Assembly: GCA_015232575.1 (NCBI GenBank)
Contig: JADFZL010000021.1
Span: 1 to 50,266 of the forward strand
Origin: Candidatus Rifleibacteriota bacterium
GTDB lineage: Bacteria > Muiribacteriota > Ozemobacteria > Ozemobacterales > Ozemobacteraceae
Length of the DNA stretch: 50,266 nt
Direction of reading: 5' to 3'
A model generated the notes under the pieces. It had not been told where the DNA came from and made no database searches. It saw only the letters and a list, made by a program, of their open reading frames with translations. A program made the translations under genes and the position numbers. Positions 26,149 through 35,677 of this stretch are shown here, in pieces; position 1 is the stretch's first letter, and the number at the start of each line of letters is the position of its first letter.

Positions 26149-26907
26149 ATTATTTCAACACTGCATCCTCGCTAAAGGAGATGAAAGCATGATTAGGAAC
26201 TTCTCTCACCTGTCGTACAATCTCTCTTGCAGTTTCTGCTGACATTTTTCCGTTATTCTTTCGGAGTGCTTCATTAATATAGGTTTCATAAGGAAATTTA
26301 TTTGGTGAAATCTTGCTGGATATCCAGTAACCTACTCCTTCACTTTCCAATCCCTCAGGATAACCCCTTTTTATTAACCAATATCTATAACATTCGCGAG
26401 CAATAAATGCAGCTCTGTATTTTTTATCTTTATAATACAATAATTTGTGGCTCACATATATTACATTATTTTTATTCTCGGTCCTGTAATAAGCTTCACC
26501 AACAAGATAGATAGTTTTGTTTTTATCGAAACATGTTAATTGGTTCGAATATTGTAATGAGATCTCAGAGAAAGCTCCTATGAGTATTTCCTTAGAATTT
26601 TGGGTTAATGAGGAATTATTTACTGCTTCATTAAACTCAACCTTGGTTAAAATATCATCTGCTGTGACATTCTTTGGTGGAGTTTTGCTGGTGTTCGGTT
26701 TCACGACCTTAACATGCTGATTGAAATTTCTTTCAGCAATAGCGGAACCAGTAACAAACAAAACAATCAATCCAATTATCAGAGTTAATTTGCTTATTTG
26801 ATTGTTCATCATAATAGCCTCCTCGTTTTTCATATTGTAATTATAACGCTTATCAGATAAATAACATCATCATGAATTTTCAGGCAATGAAAATTATCAG
26901 GAAAAAA
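26011..26907. repeat. Long direct repeat, copy 2 (897 bp)
   Basis: Second copy of 23222-24118, same orientation, with one silent difference noticed. Together the two copies bracket 1892 bp that contain hipBA and the start of the decayed gene. Confidence 0.93.
26150..26812 (-). CDS. Exported protein of unknown function, copy 2
   Basis: The protein is identical to that of 23361-24023, with the same start choice behind GAGGAGG. The only DNA change seen is GTG to GTA in a valine codon. Its start faces the alpha-2-macroglobulin gene, which is divergent from it. The base composition is as AT-rich as the typical intergenic DNA of the window. Confidence 0.7.
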   Translation of the reverse strand: MMNNQISKLTLIIGLIVLFVTGSAIAERNFNQHVKVVKPNTSKTPPKNVTADDILTKVEFNEAVNNSSLTQNSKEILIGAFSEISLQYSNQLTCFDKNKTIYLVGEAYYRTENKNNVIYVSHKLLYYKDKKYRAAFIARECYRYWLIKRGYPEGLESEGVGYWISSKISPNKFPYETYINEALRKNNGKMSAETAREIVRQVREVPNHAFISFSEDAVLK

Positions 26908-26921
26908 TATAAATCCGAAAA

Positions 26922-26951
26922 TTGTATTCTTCGTTGAATATCATGTATTAT
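26922..26951 (+). promoter_or_regulatory. Candidate promoter of the alpha-2-macroglobulin gene
   Basis: TTGTAT (26922-26927) and TATTAT (26946-26951) are 18 bases apart. The box pair lies just outside repeat copy 2, about 38 bases ahead of the start at 26990. Confidence 0.4.
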
Positions 26952-26989
26952 ATGTCAAAATAGATTTTGCGAAAAACATGGAGGAAAAA

Positions 26990-29900
26990 ATGCAATTTCT
27001 TTCTAATTTGTTCTTTGTTTTTGTGATTTTATCTATGATTTCGGTTCCGGGGTTTGCCGCAAAGCGCACATCTGAATGGACCGAAGTTCAGAAAGCCATC
27101 GACAGCGGTCTTCCTCAGACAGCTATTGATAAACTGAATCCCATTATCGATAAGTGTATCGAAAGCGGGAAATATGGTGAAGCTGCGCTGGCAATATCGA
27201 AAAAAATCATCCTTGAGGGAAACATTCAGGGAAACAAAGCGGAGGAAAAAATTGTAAGGCTTGAGAAGGAAATTCCAAAGCTTGATAAATCAATGCATGA
27301 AGTCATGAAATGCATTCTTGCCAGATGGTACTGGCATTATTTTCAGCAGAATAACTGGAGATTCCTGAATAGAACCGCAACCGCAGGTCTTGATGAAAAA
27401 GATTTTACAACCTGGGATCTCCCCAAATTGTTTGGCAGAATTTCTGCATTGTTCGATGAAACATTACAGAACGAGTCTGTTCTACAGCAAATTTCAATTG
27501 ACGATTTTTCGGATCTTCTTGAAAATGGCAATCAGCCAGTTCAATTGCGGCCGACTTTGTATGACTTTCTTGCTCATCAGGCGCTTGAATTTTACATGAG
27601 CGGCGAACAGGCAAGCGCACTTCCGCAGGACTCATTTGAATTGAATTCCGATTCACCGGTGCTTCAACACACGCTTGCATTCATTGATTGGGAAATTAAA
27701 ACTTCAGATACTTCATCTCCGAAGTACAAAGCTCTGAAGCTTTTTCAGAATCTGGCAAAGTTTCATACAGCCAAAAAAAATGTAGATGGCCTTCTTGATG
27801 TCGAAATAAAGAGAATTCAATGGGCAGCAAATGTTTGTTTCGGAGAAGATCGCAAGGAAAAAGCTGTTGATATTCTTCGTAAGCTGGCAGATGAAAACTC
27901 AAATTCTTCATTGTCATCACTTGCTCTTGCAAAGGCTGCCAGTCTTCTTGTTCAACTTGGAAAGACTGTCGAAGCATATAATTATGCAAAAGAAGGCGCC
28001 GAAAGATATCCAAATTCAGACGGTGGAAGCGATTGCAAAGCAGTAATCAATGAACTTCAGACAAAAGATCTTGAAATATCAACTGACAGAGTTGCTGGAA
28101 AACCCCTTCCAAAAATCAAACTGAATTACAGAAATATTGATACTGTTTATTTCCGAGCAGTTCCTTTTGAATGGAAAAAGTTATTTTCGAAAAATAGATA
28201 TAATCCTGATTACATAGATTATGATGAGAGAAATCGTATTCTTAAAATGGATGCAGTTAAGGAATGGAAAGTTTCTCTGACACCAACTGATGACTTCAAA
28301 ACAAAGGAATACTTTACCGAATTTCCTCAGCTAAAACCTGGTTTCTATTTCCTTGTATGCAGCCATTCAAAAAGTTTTTCCCTGAATAACAACGCTGTCA
28401 GAATGACTGGAGTGTGGGTTTCTTCGCTGGCTATTGTCTCTCGTGATGGTGCTGGAAAGAGGCAGGGTTTCGTTCTCGATAATGAGACTGGTGAGCCAAT
28501 TCCGGGCGCTACAGTTGATGCAATGGCTTATGATTACGACAAAGGCTGGAAGAAAATCGGAAGCGTTCAGACCGATGACAAAGGTTTTTATACAGTTGAA
28601 AAATCACGCAGTATTCTTGATTATTTCAGATCTGACACTGGTGATTCAACTTTCCTTGCTGTTGTACAGGCAAAAGGAGAGGCTCTTGCAGACAGTGAAA
28701 ACAGATCATCTTCTGATCGGGGAACAGAGAATGTCGATGACAGAACCGTGTTTTTTACCGATCGTGCGATTTACAGACCCGGGCAGACAATTCATTTCAA
28801 GGGAATCGTTGTAAGAGTTGATCCTGAGAATAATACTTATAAAACAATTCCGGGGCGACTCACCGTAGTTAGTTTCAGAGATGCCAACGGTCAGGAAATC
28901 GCAAGCCAGAATCTTACTGCGAATGACTTTGGTTCTTTTTCTGGAACATTTACTGCGCCAGCTGCAGGAAGACTTCTTGGGCAAATGTCTATACAAGCTA
29001 CTCCGGAAGTTGGCCAGGCATATTTCCGTGTCGAGGAATATAAACGTCCGAAATTTAAAGTGTCGCTTGAACAACCTAAAGATGGCGGAAAACTTGGTGA
29101 AGAGGTCACTCTTGAGGGCGAAGCAATGGCTTACTCAGGAGCGCCAATTGATAAAGCAAAGGTTAAGTTCAGAGTTCAGCGCCTGGTTAGAATGCCCTGG
29201 TGGTGCTGGTGGTATACTCCAATTGCACAATCTCAGGAAATTGCACATGGTAAAGTCGAAACAGATACTTCCGGCAAATTTAAAGTCTCTTTTATCGCAT
29301 TACCTGATAAATCTGTTCCGGAGGTAGATCAGCCAAGCTTTATATACACAGTATCCACCGACGTAACTGATGGTACAGGCGAAACCATTTCTGCTGAGCA
29401 ATCTATAAGGCTTGGTTATACTGCACTTGAAATAGATCTGAATGTTAAAGAATGGTGTGATACAGAACAACCAGTTTCTTTCGATATAAACACAAAAACA
29501 TTTGACGGAAAAGGTGTTCCGGCAAACGGTAATGTTACGGTTTTCTCTCTGGTCAACCCTGAAGCTCCTGAGAGAGCGCCACTTGAAGGGGTTAACTCGA
29601 ATATTTTTCCAACATCAAAGTGGGCTACTGATACTGTAGTAGCAGAGATGCCTTTCAACAGCGGAATCAATGGAAATGCCTCTGTAACGTTAAATATTAA
29701 GCCTGGTGCATACAGGATTTTTGTTAACAGCCGCGACAGATACGGTAAAGAAGTTACCGCTCAAAAGGACTTTATTGCCCTTGATCCGACAAATAAATCA
29801 TTTAACGTCGCAATTCCAAGCCTTTTCATAGTGAAGACACCATCTGTAGAACCGGGTGAAATATACAGAGCTCTCTGGGGCACCGGGTATAAAGCAGGTC

Positions 29901-32900
29901 GTGCCTGGATTGAATTAGAAAAGGATGGAAAAGTACAGAGGCAATACTGGACGAAAGAAAATGAAACTCAGCATTTATTTGAATTTCCGGTTGAAGAAAG
30001 TCATCGAGGTGGATTCATTGTTCGGGTAGTTCAGGTTCGCGAAAATAGGCTGTACGTACATCAGAGCAATGTCGAGGTCCCATACTCCAACAAACAGATG
30101 AATATTTCATTTGAACATTTTACCTCAAAGATGCAGCCCGGGCAGAAAGATACCTGGACCGTCGCAATTAAGGGTCCGGGGGCTGAAATGAAAGCTGTTG
30201 AAATGGTGGCAGCTCTTTATGATGCTTCTCTTGATGCATTTGCAATGCATGGATGGCCAACATATTTTGCTTTTTTCAAGCAAAACTATTCAAACACTAC
30301 TTACAGTTTTGCAAACAGACTTCGCACCTGGGATCACCTGGAAAATTCATGGAACACTTATTGCGGCTACTCTACAAGGACCTACCATCAGTTTCCAAGT
30401 GAAATAATTCAGAATTTCTTCGGATATGGCTACATGGAATCGGATATGCTGGAATGTTCCATGGCTGATGGTCCGGGCGGTGGCGGCATGATCAAAGCTC
30501 AGAGGTCGCGTGGTCCGATGGAAGAAAAAATGAAAAAATGTGACCTGGCCATGGACAAGGAATCGAACGAAGGTATGAGTGCTCCTGCGCCGATGGCCTC
30601 TGCGGTGTCTGGTGAACCTGCTCCTGAGCAAAGAGCTGAAGGTGGCAACAAGGCCCCGGCGGACCATCAGGCTCCAAAACCTGATTTAAGTAAAGTAAGC
30701 GCACGTACAAATCTGAATGAAACAGCTTTCTTCTTTCCTCATCTGAAAATAGAAACGGATGGTACGGTAAAGATTAATTTTACTATTCCCGAAGCTCTGA
30801 CAACATGGAAATTTCTCGGATTTGCACATGGTGAAGAATGTGAAAGCGGTGGATTGACTGCTACAACTATTACTCAGAAAGATTTAATGGTACAGCCTAA
30901 TCCGCCAAGGTTCCTGCGTGAAGGCGATTCACTCTTATTTACAGCGAAAATAACCAACCTTTCAGATCAGCTCCAGAAGGGAGTTGTAAAACTTTCTCTG
31001 TTTGATCCGATTTCAGAAAAAGAAAGAAATTCGGAATTCGATCTCACCAGCGCTGAACTCGAATTTGATGTTCCGGCAAAAGAATCGAAATCTTTTGAAT
31101 GGAAGATTAAAGTACCAGATACACCTGGAATTGTCGGGTACAAAGTTGTTGCAGCATCAGACAAGTTTTCAGACGGTGAAGCCGGACAGCTTCCGTTGCT
31201 TTCAAGAAGAATACTTGTACGCGAAGCAATGCCGCTTCCAATAAGAGGACCAGAAACAAAAAAATTCAGATTTAACAAACTTGCAGATTCTGGAAAATCT
31301 GATACACTGAAACACGAATCCCTTACAGTACAAGTTACATCGAACCCGGCATGGTATGCTGTTCAGGCATTGCCTTATCTGATGGAATTTCCTTACGAGT
31401 GTTCCGAACAGATTTTTAACCGATTATATGCAAACAGTCTTGCTAAGCACATTGCTGCGTCTGATCCAAAGATTAAGCGTGTCTTCGCAGTCTGGAAAGC
31501 TGAAGAAGCACAGGGCGGAAAAGCTCTGCTTTCGAATCTTGAAAAGAACGAAGACCTGAAAAATGTCCTTCTGATGGAGACTCCATGGGTTTGCGATGCA
31601 AAAAATGAAACCGAGGCGAAACATAAAGTCGGTATGTTGTTCGACGATATGATTGTAAAAACCTCCATAGCGAATGCAACGGATAAACTGAAAAAATTGC
31701 AGCTTGGCTCTGGCGGATTCTCGTGGTTCCCAGGTGGTCCTCCTGATGAATATATTACACTTTACATTGTTACAGGCTTTGGAAGACTGAAACATCTGAA
31801 AGTTGATGTAGATACTTCTCTTGCGATGAATGCTCTCAATTACCTCGATAACTGGGTAAATAAAATTTATCAGGAAATACTTCGACATGGGCATATTCAT
31901 GAAATGAATATTAACAGCACAATTGCAATGTATCTCTACGGAAGAAGTTTTTATCTGAAAGATCGCCCGATTCCGGATAGTGCTAAAACGGCTGTTGATT
32001 ACTTTCTCGGACAGGGAAAAGAGTATTGGCTGAAACTTGATTCCAAGATGGCTCAGGGACACCTGGCACTTGCAGAATCAAGATTCGGCGACAAGACTCT
32101 TCCAAAAGGTATTTATGCAAGTTTGAAGGAAAGAAGCGTCACTGATCCGGAACTTGGACGCTTCTGGAGAGATGAAGAGTATTCGTTCTATTGGTACAGA
32201 GCTCCTATTGAAACTCAGGCGCTTATGATCGAAGTGTTTGACGAAATCGCAGCAGACAGCGAAGGCGTTGAAGATTTAAAAGTCTGGCTGCTAAAACAGA
32301 AACAGACACAGGACTGGAAAACTACCAAAGCTACTGCAGATGCCATTTACGCACTTCTGTTGAGGGGCGCTGATCTTCTTGCTTCTGACAAACTTGTAAA
32401 AATCAGTCTTGGTGAACGTGAAATACAGCCTGAAAAAGTAGAGGCCGGTACTGGCTTTTATGAAAAACGTTTCTCTGCTGCCGAAGTTGTGCCTGCAATG
32501 GGCGAAATTGTAATGACCAAGGAAGATAAAGGCGTTGCATGGGGCGGAATTCACTGGCAATATCTCGAAGATATGTCCAAAGTTACGCCGCACGAAACTA
32601 ATCTGAAGCTCAAAAAGACTCTGTTTGTTAAACAGGATACAAAGCGTGGACCGGAAATATCGCCGGTAAAAGGCGCTTTGAAGGTTGGAGATCTGTTGAC
32701 AGTAAGAATCGAGCTTCGCACAGACAGGGATATGGAATATATACACATGAAAGATATGCGTGGAAGTGGAATGGAACCGATTGGAGCACTTTCTGAATAT
32801 CGTTATCAGGATGGGCTCGGGTATTATCAGTCTCCGCGTGATACCGCAACTCACTTTTTCATCAGCTATCTTCCAAAGGGAACTTATGTATTTGAATATG

Positions 32901-33013
32901 ATCTGCGCGTGGTTCACCGCGGGCATTATCAGACTGGAATGGCAGAAATACAGTGCATGTACGCTCCGGAATTCTCAAGCCATTCTGAAAGCTTCTGGGT
33001 TGACGTAGAATGA
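26990..33013 (+). CDS. Bacterial alpha-2-macroglobulin family protein
   Basis: The 2007-residue protein starts at ATG 26990, because GGAGG lies five bases ahead and overlaps the earlier in-frame ATG at 26978. A signal peptide is followed by a helical, TPR-like region to about residue 360. Next comes a carboxypeptidase-like beta domain (GFVLDNETGEPIPGATV) and the MG2 signature FFTDRAIYRPGQTIHFKG. A flexible Gly/Pro/Met-rich region near 1170-1230 may serve as bait. After it come the A2M segment NETAFFFPHL and the thioester motif YECSEQ with Cys1471, then the alpha/alpha toroid and a receptor-binding-like end. Such proteins trap proteases in the periplasm. The usual partner PBP1c is not seen. 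Confidence 0.93.
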   Translation: MQFLSNLFFVFVILSMISVPGFAAKRTSEWTEVQKAIDSGLPQTAIDKLNPIIDKCIESGKYGEAALAISKKIILEGNIQGNKAEEKIVRLEKEIPKLDKSMHEVMKCILARWYWHYFQQNNWRFLNRTATAGLDEKDFTTWDLPKLFGRISALFDETLQNESVLQQISIDDFSDLLENGNQPVQLRPTLYDFLAHQALEFYMSGEQASALPQDSFELNSDSPVLQHTLAFIDWEIKTSDTSSPKYKALKLFQNLAKFHTAKKNVDGLLDVEIKRIQWAANVCFGEDRKEKAVDILRKLADENSNSSLSSLALAKAASLLVQLGKTVEAYNYAKEGAERYPNSDGGSDCKAVINELQTKDLEISTDRVAGKPLPKIKLNYRNIDTVYFRAVPFEWKKLFSKNRYNPDYIDYDERNRILKMDAVKEWKVSLTPTDDFKTKEYFTEFPQLKPGFYFLVCSHSKSFSLNNNAVRMTGVWVSSLAIVSRDGAGKRQGFVLDNETGEPIPGATVDAMAYDYDKGWKKIGSVQTDDKGFYTVEKSRSILDYFRSDTGDSTFLAVVQAKGEALADSENRSSSDRGTENVDDRTVFFTDRAIYRPGQTIHFKGIVVRVDPENNTYKTIPGRLTVVSFRDANGQEIASQNLTANDFGSFSGTFTAPAAGRLLGQMSIQATPEVGQAYFRVEEYKRPKFKVSLEQPKDGGKLGEEVTLEGEAMAYSGAPIDKAKVKFRVQRLVRMPWWCWWYTPIAQSQEIAHGKVETDTSGKFKVSFIALPDKSVPEVDQPSFIYTVSTDVTDGTGETISAEQSIRLGYTALEIDLNVKEWCDTEQPVSFDINTKTFDGKGVPANGNVTVFSLVNPEAPERAPLEGVNSNIFPTSKWATDTVVAEMPFNSGINGNASVTLNIKPGAYRIFVNSRDRYGKEVTAQKDFIALDPTNKSFNVAIPSLFIVKTPSVEPGEIYRALWGTGYKAGRAWIELEKDGKVQRQYWTKENETQHLFEFPVEESHRGGFIVRVVQVRENRLYVHQSNVEVPYSNKQMNISFEHFTSKMQPGQKDTWTVAIKGPGAEMKAVEMVAALYDASLDAFAMHGWPTYFAFFKQNYSNTTYSFANRLRTWDHLENSWNTYCGYSTRTYHQFPSEIIQNFFGYGYMESDMLECSMADGPGGGGMIKAQRSRGPMEEKMKKCDLAMDKESNEGMSAPAPMASAVSGEPAPEQRAEGGNKAPADHQAPKPDLSKVSARTNLNETAFFFPHLKIETDGTVKINFTIPEALTTWKFLGFAHGEECESGGLTATTITQKDLMVQPNPPRFLREGDSLLFTAKITNLSDQLQKGVVKLSLFDPISEKERNSEFDLTSAELEFDVPAKESKSFEWKIKVPDTPGIVGYKVVAASDKFSDGEAGQLPLLSRRILVREAMPLPIRGPETKKFRFNKLADSGKSDTLKHESLTVQVTSNPAWYAVQALPYLMEFPYECSEQIFNRLYANSLAKHIAASDPKIKRVFAVWKAEEAQGGKALLSNLEKNEDLKNVLLMETPWVCDAKNETEAKHKVGMLFDDMIVKTSIANATDKLKKLQLGSGGFSWFPGGPPDEYITLYIVTGFGRLKHLKVDVDTSLAMNALNYLDNWVNKIYQEILRHGHIHEMNINSTIAMYLYGRSFYLKDRPIPDSAKTAVDYFLGQGKEYWLKLDSKMAQGHLALAESRFGDKTLPKGIYASLKERSVTDPELGRFWRDEEYSFYWYRAPIETQALMIEVFDEIAADSEGVEDLKVWLLKQKQTQDWKTTKATADAIYALLLRGADLLASDKLVKISLGEREIQPEKVEAGTGFYEKRFSAAEVVPAMGEIVMTKEDKGVAWGGIHWQYLEDMSKVTPHETNLKLKKTLFVKQDTKRGPEISPVKGALKVGDLLTVRIELRTDRDMEYIHMKDMRGSGMEPIGALSEYRYQDGLGYYQSPRDTATHFFISYLPKGTYVFEYDLRVVHRGHYQTGMAEIQCMYAPEFSSHSESFWVDVE

Positions 33014-33253
33014 CACCAACCTTCTCTCACATCCTGACCCTCCCCAGCGGAAACTCTGGGGAGAGGGAGCAAGAGGCAATATGACCCCTTTATTAAGATT
33101 TGCTGCACTTAAGGGTTGGTTGTCGTCTCGAACGAATGTGAGATCTGGTAAATGTGCTGACGCCTGTTTCTCACCCTTTACGTTGCGTTTTCGTGGAAAA
33201 GTGAAGGGTGAGGGAGTTATTATGATGAAAAATAATTTGGAGAAAAAATTGGC
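33014..33253. other. Gap with two hairpins and a family B repeat
   Basis: CTCCCCAG (33040-33047) pairs with CTGGGGAG (33056-33063), but no T-run follows. A family B copy in reverse orientation spans 33120-33178. CTCACCCTT (33170-33178) pairs with AAGGGTGAG (33204-33212) just ahead of the DUF362 gene. No gene was seen. Confidence 0.5.
33120..33178 (-). repeat. Dispersed repeat family B, copy 3
   Basis: Its reverse complement carries GAGAAACAGGC, then ATTTACCAGATCTC and TTCGAGACGACA, matching the order of elements at 5864-5928. Confidence 0.5.
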
Positions 33254-34204
33254 ATGAAAAGAAGAGAATTATTAAAAGTAATTGGATCAACTGTTATTGC
33301 AGGTGTCGCTTTACCTGCTGGAATTCTTCTTGGACAAAGCGCGAATGCACTAAATGCCACTGATTCTGCTGGTTCGATTCTTTCTGCTTCGTCGAGCATT
33401 TTTCCAGATGTTGTATGGGTTGAAAATGGTGAGCCGGAACAGCTTCTGGCTGCAGCACTTAAAGAAATGGGCGGTATGTCGAGATTCGTTTCAAAGGGAG
33501 ATGTTGTTGTAGTAAAGCCGAACATCGGTTGGGACCGCTCTCCTGAACAGGCGGCAAACACTAATCCGAAACTTATTGCTGAAATTGTAAAGGAAGTGTT
33601 AAAAGCTGGTGCTAAAAAAGTTAAGGTCTTCGACAGAACCTGCAATAATCCCAGAAGATGTTATGAAAACAGTGGAATCAGACAGAGTGCTGAAGATGCC
33701 GGTGCTGAGGTTACGAATACTGATGATTCACGCTTTGTAAAAGTTGAACTGAAGAAAGGTGAAATTCTCAAGGAATGGTCGATTTACAAAGATTATCTTG
33801 AGGCAGACAAAGTCATAAATGTTCCGATTGCAAAAAATCACGGCCTTTCAACTGTTACTCTTGGATTAAAAAATCTTATGGGAGTTATGGGTGGGCAGCG
33901 CGGTGAAATTCATTCTCCGTTTAATAAGTTGATTGACATTGTCGAAGAAATTCTTCCGACTCTTACAATTATTGATGCTTACAGAGTTCTCATGAAAAAT
34001 GGTCCGCAGGGTGGAGAACTGAACGATGTTAAACTTGCTAAAACCTTGCTGATGAGCCCATGTACTCTTGCAGCTGATATGTCTGCTCTTCCCCTTTTTG
34101 AATTGCCAGCTGACAAAAAGATTGAATATCTTCAAAAGGCTGCCGAAAGAGGTTTAAATAAAATTGATTTGAAATCAATAAATCTGAAAAAAGTAGTTCT
34201 CTGA
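33254..34204 (+). CDS. Tat-type DUF362 domain protein
   Basis: The 316-residue protein opens with a twin-arginine-like leader (MKRRELLKVIGSTVIAGVAL). A DUF362 domain follows, with VVVKPNIGWD, the Thr/Asn-rich early segment and INVPIAKNHGLSTVTLGLKN. DUF362 proteins are often fused to, or located near, ferredoxin domains, and their reaction is not established. Here the family hallmark NxK around 'PIAKNH' is retained. The NapH-NapG-like ferredoxin at 21556 is a likely functional partner but is now more than 10 kb away. Confidence 0.85.
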   Translation: MKRRELLKVIGSTVIAGVALPAGILLGQSANALNATDSAGSILSASSSIFPDVVWVENGEPEQLLAAALKEMGGMSRFVSKGDVVVVKPNIGWDRSPEQAANTNPKLIAEIVKEVLKAGAKKVKVFDRTCNNPRRCYENSGIRQSAEDAGAEVTNTDDSRFVKVELKKGEILKEWSIYKDYLEADKVINVPIAKNHGLSTVTLGLKNLMGVMGGQRGEIHSPFNKLIDIVEEILPTLTIIDAYRVLMKNGPQGGELNDVKLAKTLLMSPCTLAADMSALPLFELPADKKIEYLQKAAERGLNKIDLKSINLKKVVL

Positions 34205-34251
34205 AAAAGGTGTTTTGAATAATAGTTTACCAGAGTTCGAAAGATTATTGA

Positions 34252-35676
34252 ATGTTAAGTAAATACAGAATATTGCTGCTGAATCCGCCAGGGAAACTGA
34301 CTTATTCGCGTGATTATTTCTGCAGTAAGGTTACAAAAACCGGATACATTGAGCATCCGGTTGATTTGCTTATATTGAGTGGAATTCTTTCTGAAAAGTA
34401 TGAAATTTCATTTGTCGATGCGATCATTGAAAATCTATCAGAAAAGAAGATTGCTGATAAAATTATCAATGGAAAATTTGACTATGTAATATTTTTAACA
34501 GGCTCGTCTTCATTTTGTGATGATTCTGTTTTTTTCAGAGGAATTAAGTCGCTGGTTCCCGGTATCAAATTAATCGGAATTGGCGATATTCTTCGTGATT
34601 CAGAAATATTTCTCAATAGTTCATGGATTGATGCAGTTATCCTTGATTTTACAAACACCGATATAATCAGCTTTATTGAAAAGAAATATGAATCAATATC
34701 AAGTATGTACTACAGGGCGAATAAAGAAGTTTTTCTGAAAAAAAATGTTTTATCTGGAAATAAGGCTTTGAGAGTATTCGAAATACCGGTTCCAAAACAC
34801 GAAATATTTCTTAATGACAGATATCTTTTTCCCTTTTCAAGACATCCGAGATATGCTACAGTACTCACAGATTTTGGTTGTCCATTTAATTGCAGTTTCT
34901 GTTTATACTGTACTCTCGGATTTAAATTGCGAAGCCTTGAAAATGTTGCAGAAGAGTTGAAATATTTAAAAAAACTGGGAATTACGGAAATCTTTTTCAA
35001 GGATCAGGCATTTGGAGCTGTGAAGTCACGAACTCTTGACTTATGTTCGATTATGCAGGCAATCGGTGAGTTTTCCTGGAGCTGTTTTATGCGAGCCGAC
35101 AGTGCAGATTCAGAAATTCTTGCAGCAATGAAAAGATCCGGATGTCATACTATAATGTTTGGTGTTGAAAGCGCTGATCAGATTATTCTTAACAGGTATA
35201 ATAAAGCACTTAAAGCGGGTGTTGTACAGAATGCTTTTGAACTTTGTCGCAATGAGGGAATTGAAACGCTTGGCATATTCATGCTCGGTTTTCCCGAAGA
35301 GAGTGATGCAAGTTGCAGAAAAACTTCAGAAATGCCATTTGAATTGAAATGTGATTATATTTCGCTGAATATATTTGTTCCGAAATATGAAACTCCTGCA
35401 AGGAAATGGCTTGGAAATAAGATTTCTGATTTTGACTGGAAAACAGGAAATCTTGACCAGTCAGGTGTGCTGCCGTTCAAATCTTATGCTGCAATTCCTA
35501 CCGCTCGTATAAAGCGTATCAAGGATCATGCACTGATAAAATTTTATCTTCGTCCGAATTATATTCTCAGGCGATTGAGAAAGGTAAAGAGCCTGTTTGA
35601 GTTGAAAATGCTCTTCAGGATGGGTTTTTCCCTTTTTTCGCCTTTATTGGAGTCACTGTTTTCATGGTTGAAATGA
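34252..35676 (+). CDS. B12-binding-type radical SAM protein
   Basis: The 474-residue protein has an N-terminal half like a cobalamin-binding Rossmann fold (YRILLLNPPGKLTY...HPVDLLILSGIL). A radical SAM core follows, with the cluster motif CPFNCSFC (Cys210, 214, 217). EIFFKDQAFGA, GVESADQIILNRYNK and GIFMLGFPEE are typical of this class, whose members act as methylases or cyclases on lipids and natural products. No cobalamin-binding histidine motif was made out, so B12 use is uncertain. The ribosome site is weak. It opens a run of four genes that nearly touch. Confidence 0.85.
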   Translation: MLSKYRILLLNPPGKLTYSRDYFCSKVTKTGYIEHPVDLLILSGILSEKYEISFVDAIIENLSEKKIADKIINGKFDYVIFLTGSSSFCDDSVFFRGIKSLVPGIKLIGIGDILRDSEIFLNSSWIDAVILDFTNTDIISFIEKKYESISSMYYRANKEVFLKKNVLSGNKALRVFEIPVPKHEIFLNDRYLFPFSRHPRYATVLTDFGCPFNCSFCLYCTLGFKLRSLENVAEELKYLKKLGITEIFFKDQAFGAVKSRTLDLCSIMQAIGEFSWSCFMRADSADSEILAAMKRSGCHTIMFGVESADQIILNRYNKALKAGVVQNAFELCRNEGIETLGIFMLGFPEESDASCRKTSEMPFELKCDYISLNIFVPKYETPARKWLGNKISDFDWKTGNLDQSGVLPFKSYAAIPTARIKRIKDHALIKFYLRPNYILRRLRKVKSLFELKMLFRMGFSLFSPLLESLFSWLK

Positions 35677-35677
35677 T

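Noticed and set aside
23222..26907. Composite transposon carrying hipBA
   Set aside because: The flanking repeats contain no transposase-like gene and no terminal inverted repeats or target duplications were seen.
31424..32926. Long minus-strand open frames inside the macroglobulin gene
   Set aside because: They are shadows of the coding strand; the plus frame has conserved motifs throughout.
33040..33063. Terminator after the macroglobulin gene
   Set aside because: The stem is good but no T-run follows in either direction close enough to act; kept only as a hairpin within the gap.
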